Shown here in pieces: positions 24,438 to 35,169 of a stretch of 64,000 nt of DNA. Origin of the DNA: Loxodes magnus (Eukaryota > Ciliophora > Karyorelictea > Loxodida > Loxodidae); contig CAMPDV010000267.1 in the NCBI GenBank assembly GCA_946699065.1, forward strand, positions 333,600-397,599, in the 5' to 3' direction. Numbering within the stretch: the first letter of the stretch is position 1; every line of letters begins with the position of its first letter. A program made the position numbers and the translations under genes. The notes below the pieces were generated by a model, which saw only the letters and a list, made by a program, of their open reading frames with translations, made no database searches and had not been told where the DNA came from.

Positions 24438-26050
24438 TCATTTTTTATTTGGAATATTTTTAGCTATGATTAAAGCAAAAAAAATTATCACACAGTAAGC
24501 TAAAATTTTTTTAAGTTTCTTAGCAGACTGATCATTTCATTTATATGATTTTTCTTACTTATTTTATAACTAAATTAAGTGCTAATTTTTTTCATTTTAA
24601 GCAAGATTTTTTTCTTATTAACTCTTTTTAATATTTTCTTTTAGTTATTTTTAATCATATAAGGCAGCATCTTTTTCTTTTTAAACTTTTTATAATTCAA
24701 TTTAAAGCTTATTAATTTAGTATAAAGCATTATCTTTTTGTTATTAAATATTTTATAAACTGCCTTAAAGTTTCATTTTAGATTGTAAAGTAGCAAATTT
24801 TTCTTAATTGATTGAATTTAGATTATCATCTAGTTGTTTTTAAGTTTACAAAGAAATAACTAATTGCTATTAGCATTTTCTAAGATCATCTTCAAGCTTC
24901 TTTTTTTCATTTTAAGCAAGATTTTTTTTTTTCTTATAAAAATATTTTATAAATAGTCATAGTGTTAATTTTTATCGTTTTAATTATTTTCTATTACTTA
25001 TTGCATTTTAATAAGTTAATTTTGTTGTTGCTAAATCTTTTACTGTTTATTTTATTCTTCTTCTTTTAATTTTTAATTTTCCATTTATAAAATTTTAAAC
25101 TCTTTCTCTTTTTTCTTTAGTTCTTATTAACTGTTCTCATTTTAAATCTCTAATTTTTAAATCTTTTCTTAATATGTTTTCATGTATTATTATTACTTTG
25201 CAAATTCTTATTCTGCAATCTTCTTTAGAACTTCATTCTTAGTTTGTTTAAAATTTTATCTTTATACCTTGATATTTTGCTAATTTTATACTCTTTGTGT
25301 GAATATTTATAAATCGCTAATAAATTGCTCAATCATTTCCATTTTTTCCTTACATTTATCAATAGTGTTTTCTTCTTTCTTCATTATTTCGATAAATTTT
25401 GTTTTCCATTCAGTTCTTTCTTTCATTTCCTTGTCTATTTAATTTTATATTTTTTATACTTCTTCGCATTTTTAAATCATCAACTGATTGCTTACTTCTT
25501 TAATTTTTTAGTTAAAATTTGCATTTATTTTCTTTAAAATTTCTCTTTAAATAACTTTAACTTGTTCCGTTTCGCTTATGATAAAGTTAAAATTTACAAA
25601 GTCAAGTAAAGGAGCTATAAGTTTTTCTACTTCTTTGGAATTATTTTAAATATTACTTTTAAGTTCTTCTATCATCTAACTTACTTTGCAAATAACATGG
25701 CCTTGATGATTTGTATAGATGCAATCTTCACATATTTTCAATCTATGATCTTTGCAATATCACTTTAAACGCTATCTTTCATGAATGCGACATTATTCAA
25801 ATATTTCATTTTCGTTTTAGTTTTACTCTATTTAACTAATATTTTTCAGCAAAACTTGTTTAATCTCCTGTTCATTGTTCGAATCGATTATTTAGTCATG
25901 AATGAAACATTTAAAAGGTAAATTAGATTCAAATATTTATTGAATGCATTTTTCACAAAAGGAGCATCCACATCCAAAAACTTTCAAACTAGAAAATTAA
26001 TCAATTTGTGGCTTCTAGCATGAAGCACAAAAAATTTGTAGCCTTTCCAT
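24438..26050 (-). CDS. TRIM-like RING/B-box/coiled-coil protein with C-terminal membrane anchor
   Basis: The ATG at 26050 encodes a RING-type finger at residues 8-51 (C8-x2-C11, C27-x-C29-x2-C32-x2-C35, C48-x2-H51, a variant ligand set). A B-box follows with spacing C-x2-H-x8-C-x2-H-x4-C-x2-C-x4-H-x2-H, ending CIYTNHQGH. Then comes a coiled coil of about 350 residues with QEKDAAL-type repeats. The end is a predicted membrane segment, ILAYCVIIFFALIIA, then NIPNKK and TGA. RING/B-box/coil is the tripartite architecture of E3 ubiquitin ligases; the anchor suggests action at a membrane. One TGA inside the B-box is read as Trp (RLKWYC). Relative to the 22-kb copy, an expanded T5/A11 run near 24930 shifts the frame (span not a multiple of 3), so this copy may be mutated or misread there. 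A 16-unit tandem array lies about 90 bp upstream. Confidence 0.7.
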
Positions 26051-27165
26051 AATTATAACTTGAATTAAAAAAAGCGAAATAAATAATCAAATTATGTTAT
26101 AAAGTATTTAATAAACATATTTATAAAGTAATTATTTAATTATATAATAAATGTCTTATTATATAATAAATGTCTTATTATATAATAAATGTCTTATTAT
26201 ATAATAAATGTCTTATTATATAATAAATGTCTTATTATATAATAAATGTCTTATTATATAATAAATGTCTTATTATATAATAAATGTCTTATTATATAAT
26301 AAATGTCTTATTATATAATAAATGTCTTATTATATAATAAATGTCTTATTATATAATAAATGTCTTATTATATAATAAATGTCTTATTATATAATAAATG
26401 TCTTATTATATAATAAATGTCTTATTATATAATAAATGTCTTATTATTTAATAAATATGTAAATTTATGATCTGCTTACTTTTTTCTTTTACTTAATAAT
26501 TTTTTATAAAAAAGCATCTTTTTAAAAGATTAAATGTAATAAAGGTTACTTTTTGTGATCTATTTTGAAAAACAAATAAACTTTTTTTTCTCTTTGCTTA
26601 TTTTCTTAGTTTTTATTTTACAAATATGAAAAGACAACTTTTTATATTTTGTTCACTTAAATTTTTCTTTCGGTATTTTCTTTTTCTATCTTTTTTAATA
26701 TTTACGTTGTTCTTGTTCTAAATTTTATACTCATCAAAATTTTATTTTTATAATTTTATTATTTTCTCTTTTATTTTCTTTGCTTTACTTATGTTTTATT
26801 TTAATTTTTTTTTCTTTATCTATAGTTTATCTAAACTTTCTTACAAATTATATATTTATACTATCATCTTTTTGGTTATGACTTTATTATCTAATAAACT
26901 ATCTATCATTCGACGTTTATTTACCTGACTTTATAGTTTTTATTTAGTTAGAAAGCTTTTTTATTTTCTTTTTATTATTTTTATTTTGTTCTACAAACGT
27001 TTTTTCTATTTTTGTTATTTTTCAGAAGTGATTTGTGTGATTGTATAAATATGGTTTGTACTTATTATTTGATTGATATATTTTATTACCACGATGGTTT
27101 CTAAATGTAATTATCTTAAAATGCAAGTAATCTGAATTACTGGAATATTCCTTTGGATTTTAACC
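24540..27165. repeat. right arm of TRIM-gene inverted repeat
   Basis: Reverse complement of 21325-22745 except for about 1.4 kb (25045-26455), present only here, which contains the RING/B-box start and the 19-bp array. The outer 700 bp (26460-27165) has no recognised gene but is conserved in the left arm and near 10915-11130. Confidence 0.75.
26139..26442. repeat. 19-bp tandem repeat, 16 copies
   Basis: Sixteen head-to-tail copies of ATTATATAATAAATGTCTT with essentially no divergence, followed by a degenerate unit. It sits about 90 bp upstream of the TRIM-like start codon on the minus strand, in the promoter position, and is absent from the other TRIM-like loci. Such homogeneity implies recent expansion or a minisatellite of unstable length. 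Confidence 0.95.
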
Positions 27166-27949
27166 TTTATATAAAGAGCTAAATTATATTGTGTTAAATA
27201 TGTCAGAATGCTAATTAATACGGCCAGAATAAAGTGATTCTAAGATTTGTAAACACAAATTTCTAAAATGCAAAAAGAAAAAGAAGTACGAAGGATCATC
27301 ATATATATGCACATTATAAAGTAATTAAGAAGAAAATTTGTTAAGCAATGACAAGTCTTTTAAGCTAAAACAAAGGTAGTAAAGCCAAGAGAAAAATAAA
27401 GTAATCTAAACTAATTTAAGAAGCTAAATAAAGGAAGATGAACAGCTTATCTCTTTGAGTCTATTTATAAAATAAGGGTTAATAAAGACTTTAAATAGAG
27501 TTTAAGGTATCATAGATAACTTAATGTTTAGAAAGCTTTGAATATCTTAAAAAATTAGCAAACATCTAAACCAAATGGTAAACAAATAAAAGATTAAATT
27601 AATTTTGAATTTACTAAGAAAAAAAAACATTACTAATAAATTGAATTTAACTAAATTTTTATACATTTCATTAAATAGATGGTACAAAAAAAAAGGCATT
27701 AAAAGCAAGAAATAGAGAAATATATTATATTAATTTTTTTTACTTTTTTGATATATTAACTCTGCTATAATTAAATAAATTTATAACAATATATAATATA
27801 TTATTTCGTGCTTACCACGAAATAAAAATTATATTACTTCAAATAAAATAGTGGAAATATGTATAGGCATAACAATCATTTTAAGATAAATTTAGTTTAA
27901 TAATTTAAAAATAATTAAAACGTAATTTATTTTTTAGAAAAAATAATAA
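27166..27949. other. AT-rich interval without recognised gene
   Basis: No coding motif was found in either direction. Poly-A/T runs and short palindromes occur (for example TATTTCGTG...CACGAAATA around 27802-27824). I see no further signal. Confidence 0.3.
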
Positions 27950-28155
27950 ATTATTGAGTATTAACTTTTATAGAAGCTATTGTAAAGAAGGTTTTATAGA
28001 AATAGAGAAAGCAAAAGATAAGAAGAAATCAAAATTAATGAAAAATGATAAAATTAAGAAGAAATTTAAAAATTTTTTAAATGCATTTACTAAGGTCTAT
28101 GATTAAATGAAACATTTCTTTTATCTAAGAAGTCAAAAAATTATTAATTTAAAAT
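27950..28155 (+). mobile_element. 3'-terminal fragment of LINE-2
   Basis: The Lys-rich coding end and 3' tail match 30170-30350: ATTTACTAA.GTCTATAATT-type sequence followed by AAGTCAAAAAA and a TTTAATTT-rich end. Only about 200 bp remain, as expected for 5' truncation during target-primed reverse transcription. It abuts the 3' end of the minus-strand GTPase at 28150. Confidence 0.45.
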
Positions 28156-28751
28156 TTTAATAATTTTTTAGATTTATTTATAAGAGTATATCTTCTTACT
28201 TCAGATACGAAACTTCTGAGTTCTTCATCACTTTTTAATCCATGTATTGTTTCATGAATCAATTATAAAGCTTTTTCAAAAAGTTCATCTGAATCTATTC
28301 CTGTTTTAGCTGATGTTTATTAAAAAGGAATTTCTCATTTCATTGCTTACTCTAAACCTTTCTCAAAGGATACTTTTCTTTCTTATTGCTTATCTATTTT
28401 AGAATCAACTAAAATTAAGGTCGAAAAAGCATTAAAATTTATTTTGTTCTTTCAAATTCATTTAAATGCCATAAAAAGATTACTTGTCTGATATATCATA
28501 AAGTAAGCAAATTACAAATGCGTGTTTTATCAACTAATTATAGTCTTCCTAAATCTATCTGATCCTTTTGAAAATCATATTTACTACTATAATATTATTT
28601 TATCTATTTAAATGTATCTAAAGTCAAATCAAATATTTCATCAGTTTTAATCAAATTTCCTTTCTATCAATCTTTAAAGTAAACTAACTTTTCCTATTCC
28701 TTTTATACTTGACATTAGAACTCTAAAAGAGAATTCGCATTCCTGTTACAT
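28150..28751 (-). CDS. Rab-like small GTPase, single intact frame
   Basis: The ATG at 28751 opens about 200 codons without indels when TAA/TAG=Gln and TGA=Trp. Motifs in order are FRVLMSSIKGIGKVSLLQ (P-loop G-x4-GK-like, with V for the Ser/Thr), QIWFSKGSDRFRK (G3 with Trp as TGA and DTAGQ replaced), ILVDSKID (G4, SKID for NKxD), QQTSAKTGID (G5) and a helix ending KALQLIHE. Length and order fit a Rab. TGA also occupies positions that are Gly, Leu or variable in Rabs (for example FDQNWWNIW, AMKWEIPF). It is either a divergent member with an impaired active site or an early pseudogene. No typical C-terminal prenylated Cys was seen, and the 3' end is uncertain. Confidence 0.6.
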
Positions 28752-28795
28752 TTTTGTTTAAACTAATAAAATTAAAAAAATAAGATAAAAGTATA

Positions 28796-28872
28796 CAGAC
28801 AGCGGGAATCGAACTCACGACCTACTGCTTGTAAAGCAGTCGTCATAGCCACTATAACAATTTGCTAGATAA
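28796..28872 (-). pseudogene. tRNA-Val(UAC)-like relic
   Basis: The minus strand folds into a D-arm (GTTA/TGAC), an anticodon arm ACTGC-TTTACAA-GCAGT with anticodon TAC, and a T-arm with the TTCGATT loop and one A-C mismatch. The 3' acceptor strand TGTCTGT is present, but the 5' acceptor strand does not pair with it, so the cloverleaf lacks its top stem. Box A and box B promoter-like blocks are recognisable. It is probably a tRNA pseudogene or tRNA-derived repeat head. Confidence 0.6.
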
Positions 28873-29555
28873 ATATTTAAAAATGTATTTTAAACCTTAT
28901 TAATAAGTATTTTTTTATCTATTCAGTTTATAGACATCTGTAGTAGAATTAAACTTAATAACTATTAATAAAATATGAACAAAATAATTATGATTGATTT
29001 TTTCGTAAGGAAAATAGGTTTATTTAAAAAAAATATAAAAATGGTAAAATAACTAAAATATTAAAAAAGTAAAAATAAAACTTTTAAAATAAGAAAAAAT
29101 TAAAAAATAAACAGTAAAAAGAATACCAGACATATATAAAAATATTATTAAAGCTAGAATATAATATTTGTAAGATTTTGTTAAAACAAAAAAATATATC
29201 AAAAATAGACAATTTATTTATAAGATTTTGAGTTTCTTTTTTATTATTAATTTATAAAAACAAATCTTAGATAAAATGAAAGATTTTACAGTTTTTCTCT
29301 TTTTTGGTTTTAAAGGTAAAAATAATTAATAATTTTTATTAAATTATAATATATTATTAAGTAGATTAAAGAGAATAATTTTATATTTAAAAGTTTATCA
29401 AATGTTGTAAGAAATAAAATGTATTTAATTATGTTGCTTAGTCTAAATTATGAGTTATTTTTTATGAGTTAAAATATAGTAAAAATTAATTAAAATAATT
29501 AATTAATTAATTAAAATATAATAGTTATTCTACCATAAAATTAAATAAGAAAGTA
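28873..29555. other. AT-rich interval without recognised gene
   Basis: Includes an AATTAATTAATTAATTAA-type run near 29490-29510. No coding or RNA signal was recognised. Confidence 0.3.
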
Positions 29556-29559
29556 CTGA

Positions 29560-30340
29560 TTTTCCAAGATCAACAATAGGCTCTCTTTTCATTAATATAT
29601 GGAAAAAAGGATTTCAATACTACGATTAAGTGTAGCAATTATCAGACCTTTATAATATCGATCTGCAGAATTAATAGAATAATACCAATCTTAAAACTGT
29701 TACTAAACATGTAAGAGACAAAATACAACAATATTTCTACAAAGTAGCTACTAAAAAATTTATTAGAATGAAAACAGCTAGAGTATATACTGAATAATTT
29801 GGTAATCTTTAACAATTTCCACAAATTACTTATACTAAATTAAACAAATAGTATAGACGAGAAATTATCAGTATATATAAACTTAGAACCTAAACTTATA
29901 ATTTCCGTAAGGATCTTTAAGATCGTCATTACCCCATTGATAATCCCTATTGTATGTGTGGAGAGTATGAAACTTTCGAGCACATCTTTAAATGTGTGTA
30001 CTATTCTAATATAATGAATTGATTATCGGAAAAGATCGGAAATTATGACTTAAGGCGCCTTATACTATACGATCAAGAATATCTAAACTCATTTTCAAGG
30101 TCTAAATTGGAGTATTTAGACTTATAGATCAAAATATTTCATAAGAAGCTAATGACAAGGAGACTTGAGATTCTAGAAATGGAGAAAGCAAAAAAGGAAG
30201 AAGCTAAAGATGAATAGAAAGAAGAACTAATTAAAGAAAAACGATGAAATGCAAACAAGATTAAAAAACAATTTAAAAACATTTACTAACGTCTATAATT
30301 GAAAGAAGCAATTCTTGCAATTAAAGACGTCAAAAAACTC
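29560..30340 (+). mobile_element. LINE-2 C-terminal zinc-knuckle region
   Basis: The frame reads PRSTIGSLFINIWKKGF, then QITYTKLNKQYRREIISIYK and the knuckle PYCMCGEYETFEHIFKC, followed by a Lys/Glu-rich helix (EMEKAKKEEAKDEQKEEL). The C-x-C...H-x4-C pattern is the C-terminal zinc motif of LINE ORF2 proteins and matches CLCQEKETFQHIFKC in the full LINE-2 on the minus strand near 40390-40500. TGA is read as Trp in NIMNWLSEK. The copy is 5'-truncated, retaining only about 260 codons and the 3' tail, and lies tail to tail with the LINE-1 fragment at 30357. Confidence 0.75.
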
Positions 30341-30356
30341 TTTTAGTTTAAATTTA

Positions 30357-32600
30357 ATTTAATTTAAAATATAATAGTTTCAATATTTAAGAATATTGAG
30401 ACATAGTTGCAATAAATATAGCTTAGACTATAAATATTACAAATATGTTGAAAGATAAAAGTTTGTAAATGTCAATCTAGCTTCTTCTTGTTATTTCTCT
30501 ATCATATATTTTTATTTATTGTCTTGGTGATATTTATCTTTTTTTTCCTTCTAGAAACTCTTCTAAAATTTCATCTTGTAGTTTAAACATTTCAATACGC
30601 TTTTTTAGTAATTTAGAATGAAAATTTTTGATTAATTTGTCTATTTTAGGAATTTGATTTTTTTTTAAATGTTTGTTTATATAGTTTTAGTCATAAAGAA
30701 TTAGTTTCTTCTTGTCTTTTTCTTTAAAAGCTTTATGACTTTCAAGTTCCTCAATAATGTCTGCATAGTATTAGCAATCAAAAATATGATCAGTTTCATC
30801 AAAGTCTTAGCCACATAAGCAAATAATGCTATATCTAACGTTAATGTGGCGATTACTAAGTTATTATTGAAAATTATAAGAAAAAGTCCTCAGTTTATAG
30901 ATAGAAATAGTGTCTCTAATATAGTGTTTATTTTATTTGGTATAAGTAATTTCAGGAAATATACTTTAATTATTTTATATTTAGTCTATAATTCCTTTTG
31001 CTGTTGGCATAAGTCTATTCCTAGAGAGACATCCCATTAAGAATTTATGTTTTATTTTTTATTCTGTGAGTTTATAAAAATCCATCTTACTCTAAACGTG
31101 TGACATGTCAAAATTATACAAATCGATACATTTAATTATATGCTTCTAGTATGGTAAATTAAATTTAGTGCATTTTTCTAATAGAAAAGCAGTATCTGAG
31201 TTAGGATTTTTTTTGCTATATTACATTAATTTTTAATAAAAATGCATTAAATTTTTAGTTGCTATATGTGTAAAAGGAAGCCAGTTTAGGTCAATAAAGC
31301 ATAATTCATTGAATGTGAATTCTTAAGATCTAAACGCCTATCTTGAGATAAGTCTTTACGATTTTGTTATCTTGTTTTTTATTCCTTTAATTCCAGAAAT
31401 AGTAGCTCACGGAGTAATATCACTTCCATATTCAACTTTAAGCAAAATAAAAATTCTACAAAGAGTTTTGAAGCCGAGAGGGGATACTAATCCATATTTA
31501 GAAAGTATTGGAGTAGCTTTTTAAATAGCTACTATATATTTGGTAGCTACTGCTGTACAATGTAATTTGTAATTTTATTTTATTCCTAACTAATATCCTA
31601 AATAGGTAACTTCATTTTTTTAAGCAATTGGAATCCCATTGAGCTTTATATTAATAGAAGGTTAGCTTTCTTTTCATTTATTTTTTTTCAAGAATTCTAT
31701 TACTTCACATTTATCTACATTAATTGTAAGTTTTACTAAATCAAAAACTGTAGATGTAGCTTGTAATAATTTTTAGGCATTTTTCTAGGAAGAAGACAAA
31801 TGGATTAAGTCATCAGCGAAGACTCGTACTACGAAAGTTTTAGATAATATTGTAAATCCTAATTTCTTCTGATTATCTTCTAAATATCTTATAACAATAT
31901 CATAGTATAAAATTGCAAGTACAGATGCATGGCTACTTCCTTATAATACTCCATTGTTATATTTAATTGTTCTTGTAAGATATCCATCAATTATAAACTT
32001 AGCATCAACATTATCGTAAAAAGATTCTAGTGCCAATGTTAGGTCCAAAGGTAGCCTAAGTCTTCTAAGATGATCAAAAAGTAATTTCCTAGATATGCTA
32101 TCAAACATTTTTTCTACATCTATTAAAGTAGCAATTAATTACTTTTTATGGGACCATCTACGATGCAAGTCTATAATTTACTAAATAGTTCAAATTTGCT
32201 AAGTAGTAGAGCGTTTACGAATAAATCCATATTAGGTTGGATGTAAAATATTTCGTTCATAAATATAATGTTAAAATCTTTATGTTAGTGCTTTATCATA
32301 AATTTTAATTAGACAGTTCAATAAAGCTATGGGTCGTCAATTACATCAATTAGTTTTGCTTCCTTTTTTGAAAATCGGAAGAATGTTTTTTTTTTCATTA
32401 CATTAGGTATTTTAAATGTTCTAAGCATGTTATTAATGAAACTTGTAATAATTTGATGCAAATCTTAACCTCCATATTTAATAAGCTCAGTTTTTAGGCT
32501 ATCTTTACCTGTAGCTTTATTATTTGCAAGCTAAGATATAATTTTTTTAATTTAAAATCACTTAAAAAGAGGCATATTTTATAAATGACTTAATTTCTAA
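30357..32600 (-). mobile_element. LINE-1 copy a, reverse transcriptase half
   Basis: The minus strand encodes the RT palm: ATLIDVEKMFDSISRKLL (motif A), NNGVLQGSSHASVLAILY (motif B, Gly-Gln-Gly) and RVFADDLIHLS (motif C, catalytic Asp-Asp at 31809-31820). A thumb-like VTYLGYQLGIK and a C-terminal region follow. It is nearly colinear with 49417-51660, so both are copies of one family. Homology ends at about 32600; the endonuclease part is absent, and the sequence beyond is the Rab inverted-repeat arm. TGA in QIWTI before motif A is shared by both copies. Several indels exist. This copy keeps both catalytic Asp residues, unlike copy b. Confidence 0.85.
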
Positions 32601-32619
32601 TTTAAATTCTTATATACTT

Positions 32620-33650
32620 ATCTAATTTTATCATATAAATTATTTTAAATTGAATAAGTTAAAAATAAAAATTCTTAATATATTCAAAGATAAATTAGAT
32701 TGATTGATTTAAAATTAAATCATACTATTTAATCTTTATAAAAGATATATTTTTTGTTAGTTAATTCTTATTTGAAAGATATCTACAGAAACAATTAGAT
32801 TGTATTTATTTACTTGTAGTTAAAAGATTAATTTTTTAATATATAATTATGAAAAATATTACTTTATCTTTATTAACTTCGATCATTTTTAATTAAAGTT
32901 ATAGTTTTTCGAAAGAATAGCTTCTATAGTAATTATTAAGATACCACTAAGTTCTTCGTCATTCTACAATCTATGAATAGTTTCTAGTATCATTATCGTT
33001 AATTATTTGAATTTTTCTACTATATTCTCGCCTTTATTTAATGAAATTTCAAAGAAAGGTATTCCTAACTAAATAGCTAATTCAAATCCTTCTTCGTAAT
33101 ATATTTTTCTTTCCTTGACTAAATCTACTTTCGTTTCTATTAAGATAATCTGAGTATAAAAATTAACTTATTTCTTTACAACTAAACAATCCTCCTTAAT
33201 TCACTTAAAAGAATCTGAATTCGTAACATCGTAAACTAAAGAACTATAGAAGTTCGTTTATAGAAAGATGACAAAGATCCAAAGCTTTCCAATCCTTTTG
33301 GAAATCAAATTTATTATTTCAGTTTATTTTACTCAATTTCAATTTTAAGAATACTCAAATCCATTCCTATTCCTAGCTAGAAGTTAGTTATAAATATATT
33401 TTCAATCTGTCTCTAAATTATTCCTCATCTTCTAGTTTATCGATTACCAATTAATAGGATAAAAAATGGAACCTAAAAAATAGTAGACCTCTCTCAACGA
33501 ATACCTAAAAAAGTAAGAATAGCAATCTTATTTGACTAATAATTGCCTTAATAAGATATTGAACATTAATCTCATGAATCCTTTGCATAATCAGTTCAGT
33601 AAAGGATATCAAATATACAATATGAATTAAAATAACTTAGATTAAAGATT
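32620..33650. repeat. right arm of 13.5-kb-spaced inverted duplication
   Basis: Reverse complement of about 19040-20130, including one Rab-like copy. Its left edge meets the 5' truncation point of LINE-1 copy a. Confidence 0.7.
32880..33480 (-). pseudogene. Rab-like small GTPase copy (33 kb)
   Basis: The minus strand reads LIGNRQTRRW (lost P-loop Lys, same change as the 19-kb copy), GMDLSILKIEIEQNKLK, IWFPKGLESFGSLSSFYKRT (Trp as TGA), LVYDVTNSDSFK, ETKVDLVKERKIYYEEGF (G4) and LGIPFFEISLNKG (G5). A tail LETIHRLQNDEELSGI follows. Frameshifts separate the blocks near 33240 and 33170. The mirror of the 19-kb copy, it preserves G4/G5 better. It is likely inactive as a GTPase. Confidence 0.7.
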
Positions 33651-34309
33651 TAAAAATTAGAATAGATACTAGAAAAAAATGATGAAAATTTAAACCTTTA
33701 ATAAATAGTATATAATCGTAAATGGGATATAAAACTGGATGAGATTGGCAATAATTTAATATTTAGTAAATTTTAAAATTTTAGTTTTCTTAATTTAAAT
33801 TCTAAATAAAAGAACTCTTAGAAAAATTGAATATCCAATAAGAAATTATATAAAGAATCAATGGATAACAGGGAATTATTCCTATGGACATCGAAATTAA
33901 TGAATAATAATAAATCATTAGAAGAAAAATATTCTGCTATGTATGCTAAAAGTAGTATTATTATAATAGATTATGATGAAAAAACAAAATCTATGAAAAA
34001 TATAAAAATATAATAAAAGATTTGTTTCAACTATGAAAAAATCAAACAGGTCACATAAAAAGGGAAAATGTTCATAATAGAAATATTCGAAATTTTTTAA
34101 TTAATTTTTAAATGTAAAAGGTTAACCGTTAACTACAGATTATAAATACGGGTGACGGACTAATGAAATCCTAAGCTGACCTTTAGTTCAAAAGAAAAAA
34201 TTTTCAAATTCACTAAATGTAAAGGCCAAATTTTGAAACTATTAACTCCTTTTAACCTTAACCTTATATGCTTATCTTTAATAAAAAGAAACATAACTTA
34301 ACATAATTT
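33651..34309. other. AT-rich interval, weak coding hint
   Basis: Plus-strand frame around 33820-34060 reads IIPMDIEINE and KIFCYVCQKQYYY, a possible Cys-pair remnant, and a short GC-richer patch follows at 34130-34180. No family was recognised and I do not call a gene. Confidence 0.25.
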
Positions 34310-35050
34310 ATTAACGTAGCGTCACCTTTATTTGGTTTACCACTAATCAAAAAGCTTAAAGTTTAAAATTGTCTTAAGTGTTATTCCATTTCCAATCTTC
34401 TTCTGGGTCTTCTTCTTAGAATGTATATCTAACAGAATTCCGTTCACCCTCTTTAATTAAGAGGCATCTTGCTTCAATCGAGTCCGATTCCAAACAAATT
34501 CAAATTCTTTATTGAGCAAATGCGATGTCCTTAAAGAGTTCACTTCCTATGTGCATCTTTTTTTCTGTATAGAAAACCTTTTGGAGTGCAGTATAGATTA
34601 CTTATGAATCTCCATAACTTAAATCTTTCAAGTTTTTATTTTTATTAGAATTTTCAGCAATATCTTAAAATATGACCATATTTTCTGCAATACCAGCATT
34701 ACTTTCTATTCTTTACTATTGGAGTTTTTTCTGGTTGAAGATTCGGCTCCGCATCCATGGGATCATATGTTGATGTATCTTTTAGAAATAAGCTTTCCGT
34801 CAATCCTCTAATTGATTGAATTTGGCTTCCATTTGTTCAATTCTCAGGTTGACTGGTTGGAAATTTTCATTTTTTAGTATTTATGTGTTAGACATTAGGT
34901 ATGAGATTTACCTTCAAGCTCTTATACGTTTCTTAAAACTTAGAAATTCTCCTATTATATAGCTTTGAGTTCTTAGAGTATATTTTGCTAATAGTAATTT
35001 GATTTGAGATCCTGTTTAAGCGAGATTTTTGCAAGAAATTTTCTTTTTTT
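34310..35050 (-). CDS. CCHC zinc-knuckle protein (34-kb copy)
   Basis: The minus strand has a perfect retroviral-type knuckle CWYCRKYGHILRYC (C-x2-C-x4-H-x4-C) near 34640-34700, then FKLWRFISNLYCTPKG. After one extra A in a poly-A run it continues KMHIGSELFKDIAFA and ends TFQEEDPEEDWKW. A second copy at 54310-54990 aligns throughout and even shares the last 10 residues. Where this copy has TGG in CWYC and LWR, the other has TGA, direct evidence that TGA can stand for Trp. Such knuckles bind RNA in ORF1/Gag proteins of retroelements, so it is probably ORF1 of a LINE. The single-base frameshift makes this copy doubtful as a working gene. Confidence 0.6.
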
Positions 35051-35169
35051 TATTTTTATAAATAATATTTTTTGAATTAAATACATTGCTAAGTTTGGAA
35101 ATTTAATTTTTTTTTGATCCTAACTTATTTTAAAAATTCTTATCCTAGTTATTATAGCTTTTAATCGTT

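Noticed and set aside
25325..25537. Plus-strand Phe-rich ORF
   Set aside because: Antisense of the TRIM-like coiled coil.
26139..26442. CRISPR-like array
   Set aside because: Units are directly adjacent with no variable spacers and the context is eukaryotic; it is a minisatellite.
28796..28872. Functional tRNA gene
   Set aside because: The 5' acceptor strand does not pair with the 3' strand.
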